The notes: generated by a model from the letters alone, not told the origin. A DNA stretch of 64,000 nucleotides from CAWEWH01 sp963812775 (GCA_963812775.1 CAWEWH010000008.1:124001-188000), one strand, 5' to 3'; positions 26,734 through 35,297 are shown, numbered from the stretch's first letter. A program made the numbers and translations.

Positions 26734-26856
26734 TTAGCCGTGGAAGAGATGCAGGGCGATCAGCCCGCAGGCACAAAGGCCGAAAATCAGCGAAGCCAGC
26801 ACGCCGTAGAACGGCAATTGGCCGTCGTCGCTATGATCGGCCGGATGGTCTGCCAT
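26734..26856 (-). CDS. Small single-pass membrane protein, hypothetical
   Basis: A 40-residue open frame starting MADHPADHSDDGQLPFYGVL, with an acidic, His-containing N-terminus and one hydrophobic helix (YGVLASLIFGLCACGLIAL) containing two cysteines. A strong GCGGAGGCGAC ribosome-binding site sits just before the ATG, which is why I accept it as real. Same strand as the Flp pilin downstream and the VOC gene upstream (81-base gap). No function can be assigned. Confidence 0.6.
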   Translation of the reverse strand: MADHPADHSDDGQLPFYGVLASLIFGLCACGLIALHLFHG

Positions 26857-26937
26857 GTCGCCTCCGCGGGTCTGTTGTCGGAATTGCCGGCCGCCATGGT
26901 GTCGCGAACCGCGCGCGCCCGCAAGGGGTCGCCCGCG

Positions 26938-27474
26938 CTAGCCGTCCTGCGTGGCCAGGAGATCGTCGAGATCGAGGCGGCGGGTGAACATGGCAAGCGC
27001 CCCGTCCTTGCCGCGCGGCCATTCGGCGGGCGGTCGGTCGCGACAGAGCTCGACCCCGTTCTGATCCGGATCGCGCAGATAGAGCGCCTCGCTCACCCCG
27101 TGATCGCTCGCCCCGTCGAGGGGGATGCCGGCCGCCATCAGCCGGCGCAGCGCATCGGCGAGCGCCACCCGCGTCGGATAGAGGATGGCGAGGTGGAAGA
27201 GGCCGGTGGTGCCCGCCGCCGGCGGGCTGCCGCCGCGGCTTTCCCAGGTGTTGAGGCCGATGTGATGATGATAGCCGCCGGCCGCGATGAAGGCCGCCTC
27301 GTTGCCATAGCGCTGCTTCAGCGTAAAGCCGAGCACGCCGCAATAGAAGCCGAGCGCCCGGTCGAGGTCGGCGACCTTGAGATGCACGTGGCCGATGCGC
27401 ACGCCGGTATCGACGGGACGCGGCGTCAGCGTCGTGTCGGGGCTGCGGGCGTCGGAAGCGGTTGCATTCGTCAT
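26938..27474 (-). CDS. VOC superfamily protein, extradiol dioxygenase/glyoxalase-like
   Basis: A 178-residue protein with a vicinal-oxygen-chelate fold. IGHVHLKVADLDRALGFYCG is the first beta-alpha-beta unit and supplies a metal-binding His. FIAAGGYHHHIGLNTWESRG follows. FHLAILYP in the second half supplies the next His, and DPDQNGVELCRDRP the glutamate. The arrangement resembles CatE-like catechol 2,3-dioxygenases in Gram-positive and rhizobial genomes, but substrate and reaction are not determined. It lies 15 bases downstream of the CAP-domain gene and may be co-transcribed with it and gshA. Confidence 0.85.
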   Translation of the reverse strand: MTNATASDARSPDTTLTPRPVDTGVRIGHVHLKVADLDRALGFYCGVLGFTLKQRYGNEAAFIAAGGYHHHIGLNTWESRGGSPPAAGTTGLFHLAILYPTRVALADALRRLMAAGIPLDGASDHGVSEALYLRDPDQNGVELCRDRPPAEWPRGKDGALAMFTRRLDLDDLLATQDG

Positions 27475-27489
27475 GTGAGCCTCAACGAT

Positions 27490-28146
27490 TTATTGGCCGC
27501 CGAACAATCGCTTGATGGCGAGCAGCGGGGAGGCGGAGAAGCTCCACTGCCCGCCGTCGCCGCTCCCGGCCTTGGAAGCGCCCTTGGAAGCGCTCTCGGC
27601 AGCGCGCTTCGCGGCGCCCTTGGGTGTCTTCGGGGCCGGCTCCGCCACAGGCTGCGCTCGCTCCGGCTGCGCATAATAGCGCAGCGGCGGCCCCTGCGGC
27701 ATGGGCGCCGCCAGCACCATGGCCCAGTAGATCTGCCCGTTGCGGCCGCGCGCGCTGGCGACGCCGACGCGCGTCGCCCCGTCCATCAACAGATTGGCGC
27801 GGTGACCGTCGGAGCCCTTCCATCCCGCCATGGCCTCGGCGAAGTTGGCATAGCCTTCGCCGAGATTCTCGCCGGCGCGCACGAAGCGGAAGCCGGATTG
27901 GCGCAGGCGCCCGTAGAACTCGCCGCCGACCGAATGCGACATCTGGCCGGCCCGCGCCATGGCGGCCGCCTGGTTCGCGGCCATGCGGGTGAGCGCCGCG
28001 TCGGGCTTCACCGCGGTGAGCCCGTTGGCGAGCCGATACTGCGAGACGGCGCCCGCATGCGACGGCGCCGCCACCGCGGCGGGCGCCGATGCCGCAACAC
28101 CGATGAGCACCGACAAGGCTGCAAGGCTTGACCGCCACGTGTCCAT
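27490..28146 (-). CDS. Secreted CAP (SCP/PR1) domain protein
   Basis: A 218-residue protein with a signal peptide (SSLAALSVLIGVAASAPAAVAA) and a CAP domain: LANGLTAVKPDAALTRMAAN, AGQMSHSVGGEFYGRLRQSG with the first conserved His, AGENLGEGYANFAEAMAGW with the conserved Glu, and GHRANLLMDGATRVGVA with the second His. The C-terminal 55 residues are Ala/Lys-rich and end in a hydrophobic FSASPLLAIKRLFGG. By family it is extracytoplasmic; bacterial CAP proteins have diverse, mostly unknown roles. The start lies 17 bases after the gshA stop, so the two are probably co-transcribed. The gshA frame runs on into it only because of the gshA frameshift. Confidence 0.88.
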   Translation of the reverse strand: MDTWRSSLAALSVLIGVAASAPAAVAAPSHAGAVSQYRLANGLTAVKPDAALTRMAANQAAAMARAGQMSHSVGGEFYGRLRQSGFRFVRAGENLGEGYANFAEAMAGWKGSDGHRANLLMDGATRVGVASARGRNGQIYWAMVLAAPMPQGPPLRYYAQPERAQPVAEPAPKTPKGAAKRAAESASKGASKAGSGDGGQWSFSASPLLAIKRLFGGQ

Positions 28147-28163
28147 CGTGTCCGGATCCGCTC

Positions 28164-29535
28164 TCAATAGGCGAGCTCGCGAAAGGCCGGGTCGACGGTC
28201 TTCTTCCAGGCGCCGGAATATTTGGCGGCGAGATCCTCGGCCGCCGTGCGGCCGCGCGCCACGATCTCCTCGACGGGCGCCAGATAGACGGTCTCGTCGC
28301 GGCCGAGCGCGTCGATATGGGCGCGCCGCGCCAGCCCGCGCGACGACAGCAAGAGCGCGTCGCGCGCCACGTCGCGCACCGTGCGATTGCCGATCACCGC
28401 GTTGAGTCCTTCGCGCGGGACCTTGTCGCGCAGCGCCTGCCGATCCGCTCTGCTCCAGGTCTTGACCAGATCCCAGGCGCCGTCGAGCGCCGCCTCGTCG
28501 TAGAGGAGGCCGGTCCAGAAGGCGGAGAGCGCCGCGATGCGCTCGGTCGGCCCCACGTCGGCGCCGCGCATTTCGAGGTAGCGCTTCAGCCGGACCTCCG
28601 GAAACAGCGTCGACAGGTGGTTGGCCCAGTCCGACAGGGTGGCGCGCTCGCCGGGAAGCTGCGCGAGCTTGCCGTCCATCAGGTCGCGAAAGGAGGCGCC
28701 GGCGACGTCGTGATAGGTGGAGCCGCGCTTGACGAAATACATGGGCACGTCGAGGGCGTAGTCGACGTAGCGCTCGAAGCCCATGCCGTCCTCGAACGCG
28801 AAGGGCAGCATGCCGGAGCGCGCCTTGTCGGTGTCGCGCCAGATTTCCGAGCGCATCGAGACGAAGCCGTTGAGCTTGCCTTCGGTGAACGGCGAGTTGG
28901 CGAACATGGCGGTGGCGACGGGCTGCAGCGCCAGCGACACGCGCAGCTTCTTGACCATGTCGGCTTCCGAGCCGAAGTCGAGATTGACCTGCACGGTGGC
29001 GGTGCGGAACATCATGTCGAGGCCCCGCGTGCCGACCTTGGGCATGTAGTTGCGCATGATCTCGTAGCGGCGCTTGGGCATGAACGGCGTCTCGTCGCGC
29101 GTCCATTTCGGGCTCATGCCGATGCGCCAGGAAGCCGATGCCGAGCGGCCGGGCGACCTCCTTGACCTGCGCCAGATGCGCACTGGTCTCGCTCGCCGTG
29201 TCGTGCATCGTCTCGACCGGGGCGCCGGAGAGCTCGAACTGGCCGCCCGGCTCGAGCGAGATGGCGCCGCCGCCGGTCACGTCATAAAGACCGATCGGAT
29301 GGTCGCCCTCGAGGATCGGCTCCCAGCCGAGCAGGTGCTCCATGCCCTCGAGAAGCGCCCGGATGCCGCGCCGGCCCTCGTAGGGCACCGGCGACAGGTC
29401 CTCGACGTAGAACGGGATCTTCTCGTGCTCGGTGCCGATGCGCCATTGCGGCTTGGGCTTCACGCCCTGCGCGATCCAGTCCACGAGTTCGCGCTGCGAG
29501 CCGATCGGCGTCGAATCCGACACATCGCGGGCCAT
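28164..29535 (-). CDS. gshA: Glutamate-cysteine ligase (plant/alphaproteobacterial type), frameshifted
   Basis: First enzyme of glutathione synthesis, joining L-glutamate and L-cysteine. Frame one gives RIGTEHEKIPFYVEDLSPVP and GGGAISLEPGGQFELSGAPV, the ATP/glutamate-binding core. Frame two gives IGMSPKWTRDETPFMPKRRY, LDMMFRTATVQVNLDFGSEA and the C-terminus ending FRELAY. One extra base near 29127 separates them; removing it restores GIGFLRIGMSPKW and gives 456 residues, the normal length for this family. A YbdK-type ligase lies directly upstream. A base-call error is likelier than true loss, since the rest is perfectly conserved. Confidence 0.88.
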
Positions 29536-29685
29536 TCAGGGACTTCCACTCGGCGTTTTGAGCCCGGCGAGGCGGGAGGCGAAGACGGTTCTGCCCTAGA
29601 TAGGTGGGTCTTGGGCGGCCTGCAACGTGGGGTTTTCCGGGGGGCGCAAAGCCTGCCGCGAAACGCTTGCCGCCAAGGTTCGCGG

Positions 29686-30804
29686 TCAGACGGCCACGGT
29701 TTCCTCGGCGATCCAGTCGACCACTTCGACAAGGGCGCTCTTGCGGTCGAGGCCGCGCCCGCGTGCCGCCCGGTAGAGCGCCATCTGCCGGTCGGCGCTG
29801 GTGCCGCGCGCCACGATGGCGCGGGCTGACGCGACCTCGGCCTCGCAGCCAAGGGCGCGCGTGTCATCGGCCAGCGCGGCGATCACCGCATCGAGCGCAT
29901 CGGCGACGCTTTTTGCCTGCCGGGTCGGCTCGTCGACGAAGAAGGAATGCACGCCGTAGCGCTGCGCCCGCCACACATTCTCGCCCGCAATGGCGCGCGA
30001 CACGCCGCCGATCGACGCATGCAGGTCCGGATTGCGATCGAGGTGGCGCACCAGGGCGCGGAAGAGCGCCGTGACCGCGATGGCGTCGTCGAGGCTCGTG
30101 CACATGTCGGCGATGCGCAGCTCCAAGGTCGGATGCTTCAGCGACGGCCTGAGCGCCCACCACACGAAGCTCGCATTCTCGATGGCGCCCGCACCCGTCA
30201 GGGTATCGACGTAGCGCTCATATTCGGCCGCGTCGGCAAACAGCTCCGGCAGGCCGGTGCGCGGCATTTCGCGGTAGGCGGCGAGCCGATAGCCGAGGAG
30301 GCCGGTGGGATGCGCCTGCCAGAACGGCGAGGAGGTAGAGAGCGCGAGAATGAGCGGCAGGAACGGGATCATGCGGTTCATGATGTCGACGCGCTTCTCG
30401 AGCGCCACCTCCACATGCACGTGCATGCCGCACACGATGTTGCGGCTGCCGAGCATGCGCAGGTCGTCGAGCAGCTTCTCGTAGCGGGGCGCGTCGGTGA
30501 TGGTCTGCTCGGCCCAGGCGGCGATCGGGTGCGTCGAGGCGGCGAGCAGCAAGAGGCCGTGGGCGCGGGCGATGCGGGCAAGCTCTACCCGCATCTCGGC
30601 GAGGCGGGCGCGGGCGGCCGCGAAATCCGCGAAGGGCGCGGACGCGACCTCGATCTGGCTCTGCAGCATCTCCTGCTGCACCTCGTCCGGGAAAGCCTTG
30701 CGGCAGGCGGCGAGGAAGCGCTTGGAGAGGCGCCGGCGCGTACCGCGGGTGGCGGCGTCGGCCAGGAAATATTCCTCTTCGATGCCGAAGCTGTAGTCGG
30801 CCAT
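29686..30804 (-). CDS. YbdK-type carboxylate-amine ligase (GCS2 family)
   Basis: A 372-residue ATP-grasp-related enzyme of the glutamate-cysteine ligase type 2 family. It begins MADYSFGIEEEYFLADAATR with the GIEEEYF motif, and has LLLAASTHPIAAWAEQ, GMHVHVEVALEKRVDIMNRM and PTLELRIADMCTSLDDAIAV in order. YbdK homologues form gamma-glutamyl amide bonds weakly, and the physiological substrate is unknown. The start was set at ATG 30804; the open frame extends upstream without support. Two GCS2-family genes thus sit side by side (this one and gshA), which is unusual. Confidence 0.88.
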   Translation of the reverse strand: MADYSFGIEEEYFLADAATRGTRRRLSKRFLAACRKAFPDEVQQEMLQSQIEVASAPFADFAAARARLAEMRVELARIARAHGLLLLAASTHPIAAWAEQTITDAPRYEKLLDDLRMLGSRNIVCGMHVHVEVALEKRVDIMNRMIPFLPLILALSTSSPFWQAHPTGLLGYRLAAYREMPRTGLPELFADAAEYERYVDTLTGAGAIENASFVWWALRPSLKHPTLELRIADMCTSLDDAIAVTALFRALVRHLDRNPDLHASIGGVSRAIAGENVWRAQRYGVHSFFVDEPTRQAKSVADALDAVIAALADDTRALGCEAEVASARAIVARGTSADRQMALYRAARGRGLDRKSALVEVVDWIAEETVAV

Positions 30805-30895
30805 GCGTCCTCTGGGGGTCGAGGGGGCGGAGCTGAGAGCTTGAGCGGAGCCATCCAGCCTGCAGCGAACGGTGGAAAGGAATGGTTTGTTCCGA

Positions 30896-31657
30896 TTACG
30901 GGAACCGCCAGTCGCCCAGCGTCGCCTGCACGAGGGCCAGCGCCGCGACGGCCGCCGTGTCGGCCCGCATGACGCGCGGGCCAAGCGACAGGCGTACGAC
31001 GCGCGGGACCGCTGCCAGCGCCTTGCGTTCGGGCTCGGAGAAGCCGCCCTCCGGGCCGATCAGCACTGCGAGCGGCCCTGGCGACGCGGCCCTCATCGCC
31101 GCGAGCGGATCGGCCTGCGGCGCCTCCTCGTCGCAGAAGACGAGGGTGCGCCCCGCCTCGAGCCGCGTCAGCGCTGTCTCGAGCGGCTCCTCGACGGCGA
31201 TTTCCGGCACAGTGAGGAGCCCGCATTGCTCCGCCGCCTCGACCGCGTTGGCGTGCATGCGGTCGAGATTGACGCGGGTCACCTGCGTCCGCTCGGTGAT
31301 GACCGGCATGAGGCGGCTCGCTCCCATCTCGACGGCCTTCTGCACCATGTAGTCGAGGCGCGCATGTTTCAGCGGCGCGAAGAGGTAGTGCAGATCGGGC
31401 CCGAAACGCTGCGGCCGGGTCTGGCGCTCCGGGCTCAATGCCGCGTCCTTGCGGGTGGGCAGCCGCAGGGCGGCGAGCCACTCGCCGTCGCGGCCGTTGA
31501 AGGCGAGCACCGGATCGCCCGCCTTGAGCCGCAACACATGGGTGAGGTAGTGGGCCTGGGCGCGCTCGAGCGCCACAGCCGCCCCCGCTTCAAGGGAAGC
31601 GGCGACGAAAAGGCGCGGGGCTTGGCGGTGGTCTTGGCGGTGGTCTGGAGCGGGCAC
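30896..31657 (-). CDS. rsmE: 16S rRNA (uracil(1498)-N3)-methyltransferase
   Basis: A 253-residue SPOUT methyltransferase that methylates N3 of U1498 in 16S rRNA using S-adenosylmethionine. It has an N-terminal PUA-like RNA-binding part (LERAQAHYLTHVLRLKAGDP) and a SPOUT domain with the SAM-binding knot LAVLIGPEGGFSEPERKAL and LGPRVMRADTAAVAALALVQ. GTG 31657, with GAGGACAAAG upstream, is my preferred start. ATG 31708 gives 17 more residues that look unlike the family. First gene of the minus-strand run leading to ybdK and gshA. Confidence 0.92.
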   Translation of the reverse strand: MPAPDHRQDHRQAPRLFVAASLEAGAAVALERAQAHYLTHVLRLKAGDPVLAFNGRDGEWLAALRLPTRKDAALSPERQTRPQRFGPDLHYLFAPLKHARLDYMVQKAVEMGASRLMPVITERTQVTRVNLDRMHANAVEAAEQCGLLTVPEIAVEEPLETALTRLEAGRTLVFCDEEAPQADPLAAMRAASPGPLAVLIGPEGGFSEPERKALAAVPRVVRLSLGPRVMRADTAAVAALALVQATLGDWRFP

Positions 31658-31858
31658 CTTTGTCCTCGCCAATGGCGGCCATCGACAAGACGGCGCAAAA
31701 GCCGCCACAATTGGGCGTCATGGAAGCGTCGTCCACAGCGGGCATCGGCCCGGGACTTGGCGTAGCGCGAGGTCGGTAAATTTGCTAGGATTCTGCCCGA
31801 AAAAGAGGCCCTGAGGGGAACGGCCGCCGAGCGGGCTCAAGCCGGCGGAGGGGAATTA

Positions 31859-31876
31859 ATGAGGCTTTTGCGATGA
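31859..31876 (+). CDS. Five-codon leader ORF overlapping the next start (possible translational coupling)
   Basis: ATG AGG CTT TTG CGA TGA encodes MRLLR. It has the strong ribosome-binding site GGCGGAGGGGAATTA, and its stop TGA overlaps the ATG of the downstream gene as ATGA. The downstream start itself has no separate Shine-Dalgarno. Ribosomes could therefore initiate here and re-initiate on the larger gene. Alternatively ribosomes may simply reach the downstream ATG from this site. Confidence 0.4.
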   Translation: MRLLR

Positions 31877-32664
31877 AATGGTCCCCAATAGGGGCGGTCT
31901 TTGCGCTTGGCGGCGCTGCGGCCATCGGCCTGGCAAGTTGGCACCTGCTCGTCGCGCCCGCTGGCGCGCAACAGCAGCCGGCGCAGCAGCAGCCGGCGCA
32001 GCAGCAACAGGCGGCTCCGCCGGCGCAGCAAGGCGCCGCGAATCAGTCGCTCGGGCTGCGTCAGGGCCAGGACCCGTTCGCGGCTCAGGCGCAGCAGCAA
32101 TCGGCCCCCGCCCAGCAGCCGTTGCAGAATCCGTTCGCGGTTCCGGCGCGGAACTCCTTTGCGCCCACGCAATCGCAGCAGGCGGCACAGCCGCCAGCGA
32201 TGCAGCAGCAGGCGGCGCCGCAGCAAGCCGTCCAGAACCCGTTCGCGGTTCAGCCGGCCAACCGGCCCGCCGTGTCCGGGCAACAGAGCAACCCTGGCTG
32301 CGAGAAGCTTGTCACGCTCTTGACCTCGCGCCGCGAGATGATGGGCAAGATCAACGAGACCGCCAAGGAGAAGAAGAAGCTCGACGCGCAGATGGCCTGC
32401 GGCTTGTTCACCAGGCTCACCGCCAATGGCAACGAGACGGTGAAATGGATGACCACCCACAAGGACTGGTGCGGCGTCCCTGACCAGCTCATCGCCAACC
32501 TCAAGACCGACAACGAGAAGGTCTCGAACTTCCGCGGCCAGGCCTGCAAGGCCGCCGCGCAGATCGACGAGATGAAGAAGAACGGCGGCCAGGCGGGACA
32601 GGGCGGGCTGCTCGGCGGCAACGGGCTGTCCGGCGAGATGAAGATCCCGTCCGGCGCGCTGTAG
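31873..32664 (+). CDS. Secreted Gln/Ala/Pro-rich protein with a C-terminal four-cysteine domain
   Basis: A 263-residue protein of unknown function. It has an N-terminal signal/anchor (AVFALGGAAAIGLASWHLLV), then about 110 residues of low complexity rich in Gln, Ala and Pro with three repeats of the type DPFAAQ/QNPFAVP/QNPFAVQ. A compact C-terminal domain of about 95 residues begins GCEKLVTLLTSRREMMGKIN and has four cysteines (GCEKL, MACGLF, DWCGVP, GQACKA) that could form two disulfides. The tail is Gly-rich. The layout suggests an extracytoplasmic domain held off the membrane by a disordered spacer. It lies just upstream of ubiA. Confidence 0.75.
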   Translation: MKWSPIGAVFALGGAAAIGLASWHLLVAPAGAQQQPAQQQPAQQQQAAPPAQQGAANQSLGLRQGQDPFAAQAQQQSAPAQQPLQNPFAVPARNSFAPTQSQQAAQPPAMQQQAAPQQAVQNPFAVQPANRPAVSGQQSNPGCEKLVTLLTSRREMMGKINETAKEKKKLDAQMACGLFTRLTANGNETVKWMTTHKDWCGVPDQLIANLKTDNEKVSNFRGQACKAAAQIDEMKKNGGQAGQGGLLGGNGLSGEMKIPSGAL

Positions 32665-32673
32665 CGCCGAACC

Positions 32674-33630
32674 GTGGTCGCGCCGCGCGGCAACCCGACG
32701 GCCAAACTCGAACAACGCGTCCCCGATGCGCCGGCCGGCAATTGGGTCGACGCCTACGCGCCCGCCGCGCTGCGTCCGTATTTCCGCCTGGCGCGTCTCG
32801 ACCGCCCCATCGGCTCCTGGCTGCTCCTCTTGCCGTGCTGGTGGTCGGCGGCGCTCGGCGCCATCGCGGCGCGAGACCGCCCCTCGCTCGCGCATCTCGC
32901 GCTCTTCGCGCTCGGCGCCGTCGCCATGCGGGGCGCCGGCTCTACCTACAACGACATCGTCGACCGCGACCTCGACGCCAAGGTGGAGCGCACCCGCGCC
33001 CGCCCCTTGCCGTCAGGCCAAGTGAGCGTCGCCCAGGCGCTCGCCTTCCTCGCCCTGCAAGGTCTCGTCGGCCTTGCCGTGCTCGTGCAGTTCAACGCCT
33101 TCACCATCGCGCTCGGCTTCGGCTCGCTCGTCATCGTTGCCGCCTATCCGTTCATGAAACGGCTGATGGCCATGCCGCAACTCGTGCTCGGCCTCGCCTT
33201 CGCGTGGGGCGGGCTCATGGGCTTTGCGGCCCATGCCGGCCACCTCGGCGCTCCCGCCTATCTGATCTACGCGGCCGCCATCGTCTGGACCGTCGGCTAC
33301 GACACCGTCTACGCCATGCAGGATCTCGAGGACGATCCCATGGCGGGCATCAAGTCGTCGGCGCGCTTGTTCGGGGCGCGCGCCAGGACCGCGGTCGGCG
33401 TCTTCTTCGCGACGACCGTGCTGCTCACTCTCCTGGGGCTCGTCGCCGCCAAGGCCGGCCCGCTCGCCTATGGCGGGCTCGGTCTCTTCGCGCTGCATCT
33501 CGCCTGGCAAGTGAGGCGCATCGACGCGAGCGACCCCAAGGGCGCGCTGATGCTGTTCCGCTCCAACCGCGACGCGGGCCTGCTCTTGTTTGCGGGATTG
33601 TTGCTCGACGCGCTGTTGGGCAGCCGCTGA
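32674..33630 (+). CDS. ubiA: 4-hydroxybenzoate polyprenyltransferase (ubiquinone biosynthesis)
   Basis: A 318-residue integral membrane prenyltransferase with about nine hydrophobic segments. It joins a polyprenyl chain to 4-hydroxybenzoate, an early committed step in ubiquinone synthesis. Both Mg-diphosphate-binding aspartate motifs are present: NDIVDRDLDAKVERT after TM2 and YDTVYAMQDLEDD after TM6. The UbiA signature RARPLPSG follows the first. The start is GTG 32674, ten bases after the preceding stop, so co-transcription with the secreted protein is possible. Convergent with the DUF6101 gene. Confidence 0.95.
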   Translation: MVAPRGNPTAKLEQRVPDAPAGNWVDAYAPAALRPYFRLARLDRPIGSWLLLLPCWWSAALGAIAARDRPSLAHLALFALGAVAMRGAGSTYNDIVDRDLDAKVERTRARPLPSGQVSVAQALAFLALQGLVGLAVLVQFNAFTIALGFGSLVIVAAYPFMKRLMAMPQLVLGLAFAWGGLMGFAAHAGHLGAPAYLIYAAAIVWTVGYDTVYAMQDLEDDPMAGIKSSARLFGARARTAVGVFFATTVLLTLLGLVAAKAGPLAYGGLGLFALHLAWQVRRIDASDPKGALMLFRSNRDAGLLLFAGLLLDALLGSR

Positions 33631-33654
33631 TCGCGGCGCGAGCTGATCGCGACG

Positions 33655-34236
33655 CTAGTCGCGCGCTGAAATTTCGCGGCCGCGCCACACGGTCGGCCGG
33701 TCGGGCAGGCGCGTCGTCTTGCGCCGCGCCAGGAAGCGCGGCCGCCGGCCGGCCAGCAGGGCATAGCGGCGGCGGATGCGGATGGGGCCGAGCTGCAGGC
33801 GGCCGACCTGCGGATAGGGCCGCTCGAGCGTGCCGTCCTCGCGCTCCAGGACGAGCGGCAGTCCGGCCGCGAGGCCGAAGGCCCGCCAGACCGCGACGAT
33901 CTCGTCGGCGTCGAACACGCCGATCGACAAGCCGCGGGCGGGATCGGCATGCACGAGCACGAGCTCGAAGTCGGAGGCCGACGCGCAAAGTCGCACCGCC
34001 ACACCTTCGAACAGCGACATGGCGGTAGGCGTGATGATTGACGCGCGCCGCGCCTGCGCAGTCGCGGAAAGGCTGTGACGGCCTGACGGGCACGCGTCGT
34101 TTGCCGCGCGATCCATGATGCCGGAGAAGGACCGCGTGCGGTCCTCTCCGGCAGGTGGCATGGCACCTGCCATTCGTCTGTCGCCTCTGTAACGCTCCCG
34201 CGCGGCCCTCTTCGGGGTCCTGCGCATGTCCGCCAT
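33655..34236 (-). CDS. DUF6101 family protein
   Basis: A protein of up to 193 residues. The C-terminal core LQLGPIRIRRRYALLAGRRP then RFLARRKTTRLP fits the DUF6101 family found in Hyphomicrobiales, commonly close to ubiA. The middle part (FELVLVHADPARGLSIGVFD) looks like a small alpha/beta domain. Function unknown, no signal peptide or membrane segment. The start is uncertain: ATGs at 34236, 34173 and 34119 are all in frame and none has a strong ribosome-binding site. It faces the cysQ gene divergently across a short region. Confidence 0.75.
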   Translation of the reverse strand: MADMRRTPKRAARERYRGDRRMAGAMPPAGEDRTRSFSGIMDRAANDACPSGRHSLSATAQARRASIITPTAMSLFEGVAVRLCASASDFELVLVHADPARGLSIGVFDADEIVAVWRAFGLAAGLPLVLEREDGTLERPYPQVGRLQLGPIRIRRRYALLAGRRPRFLARRKTTRLPDRPTVWRGREISARD

Positions 34237-34402
34237 CCTGCCGCAGCAAAGGCGCCTTGGGGCTTAACGGCTATCGTTAAAAAGGCCTTTTGAATGAGCT
34301 TTCATTTTCCATCCTCAACGAAGTCTTGCGCGGGTTGCCGAGCCTTGCCGCGTGCCGTTGCACAGCGTAGAAACGCCGCAAATCATTCGACCCCGAGAGG
34401 AC

Positions 34403-35233
34403 ATGCTCGCCATCTCCCGCGACCAGCGCATCGATCTCCACCCCCAGCTCAAGCTGGCCGAGCTCAAGCAAGTGGTGCGCGACGCGGGACAACTGGCGGA
34501 AAGCTTTTTCCGGTCCGGCGCGCAAACCTCAGCGCGCATCTTCTCGAAGAGCGGCGGCTCGCCGGTGACCGAGGCGGATCTTTCGGTCGACGAATTCCTC
34601 AAGCAAAGCCTGTCGCGACTGTTGCCGGATTGCGCCTGGCTGTCGGAGGAGACGGCCGACGATCTGGCCCGCATCGGAAAGCGCGACGTATGGGTGGTCG
34701 ATCCCATCGACGGCACCCGCGCCTTCCTGAGCGGTGATCCCAACTGGTCGGTCTCGGTGGCGCTGGTCTCGGGCGGACGGCCGATTGTCGGCATGGTGTT
34801 CGCGCCGACGCTCGATCAATTCTATGAGGCCGCGTCGGGGACGGGCGCCCGGCTCAACGGCACGGGCCTCAAGGCCTCGGCCGTCGAGCGGCTCGCCGGC
34901 GCCCGCGTCGCCGGCCCAAAACCACTCATCGACCGGCTGGAGCGCCAAAGCGGCCCCGTGGTGCTCAGGCTTCCAAAGGTGCCGTCGCTGGCGTTGCGCT
35001 TGGCGCGCGTGGCAGCCGGCGACATCGACGCCGGCCTCGTGTCGGAGACGGCGCGGGACTGGGACATCGCTGCCGCCGACCTCATCGTGGCGGAGGCGGG
35101 CGGAAGGCTGACGACGCTCGCGGGCAAGCCGCCCGTCTACAATCAACGCGAGACGGCGCACGGCGTCCTGGTGTCGGCCGGCCCCGTTCTGCACGACGCG
35201 CTGCTGCGTGCCTTGGCGGCAAGTGCGGGCTGA
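34403..35233 (+). CDS. cysQ: 3'(2'),5'-bisphosphate nucleotidase, inositol monophosphatase family
   Basis: A 276-residue Mg-dependent, lithium-sensitive phosphatase fold. The metal-binding motifs are present in order: EADLSVDEFLKQ, WLSEETADD, WVVDPIDGTRAF and DWDIAAADLIVAEAGG. Gene context (cysQ-DUF4170-waaA-lpxK) is the usual rhizobial one and supports CysQ, which removes PAP(S) during sulfate assimilation, over a plain inositol phosphatase, though I cannot exclude the latter. ATG 34403 follows CGAGAGGAC; a longer frame opens at 34352 with less support. Confidence 0.88.
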   Translation: MLAISRDQRIDLHPQLKLAELKQVVRDAGQLAESFFRSGAQTSARIFSKSGGSPVTEADLSVDEFLKQSLSRLLPDCAWLSEETADDLARIGKRDVWVVDPIDGTRAFLSGDPNWSVSVALVSGGRPIVGMVFAPTLDQFYEAASGTGARLNGTGLKASAVERLAGARVAGPKPLIDRLERQSGPVVLRLPKVPSLALRLARVAAGDIDAGLVSETARDWDIAAADLIVAEAGGRLTTLAGKPPVYNQRETAHGVLVSAGPVLHDALLRALAASAG

Positions 35234-35244
35234 TTTCCGCTCGG

Positions 35245-35277
35245 GCACGATGCGATTTCATTGAAATCGTGTCGTGC
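35245..35277. terminator. Strong hairpin after cysQ, possible transcription stop or repeat
   Basis: GCACGA-TG-CGATTT-CATTG-AAATCG-TG-TCGTGC forms a long hairpin with one small internal mismatch, 12 bases after the cysQ stop. There is no proper T-run, so it may be an intergenic palindrome rather than a true intrinsic terminator. Confidence 0.5.
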
Positions 35278-35297
35278 TCCAATGCTTTCTGATTTAC

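Noticed and set aside
27490..29535. A 681-residue fusion of gshA and the CAP-domain protein
   Set aside because: The continuous frame exists only because of one extra base in gshA. The real gshA C-terminus and stop (28164) and a separate CAP signal peptide starting at 28146 are visible.
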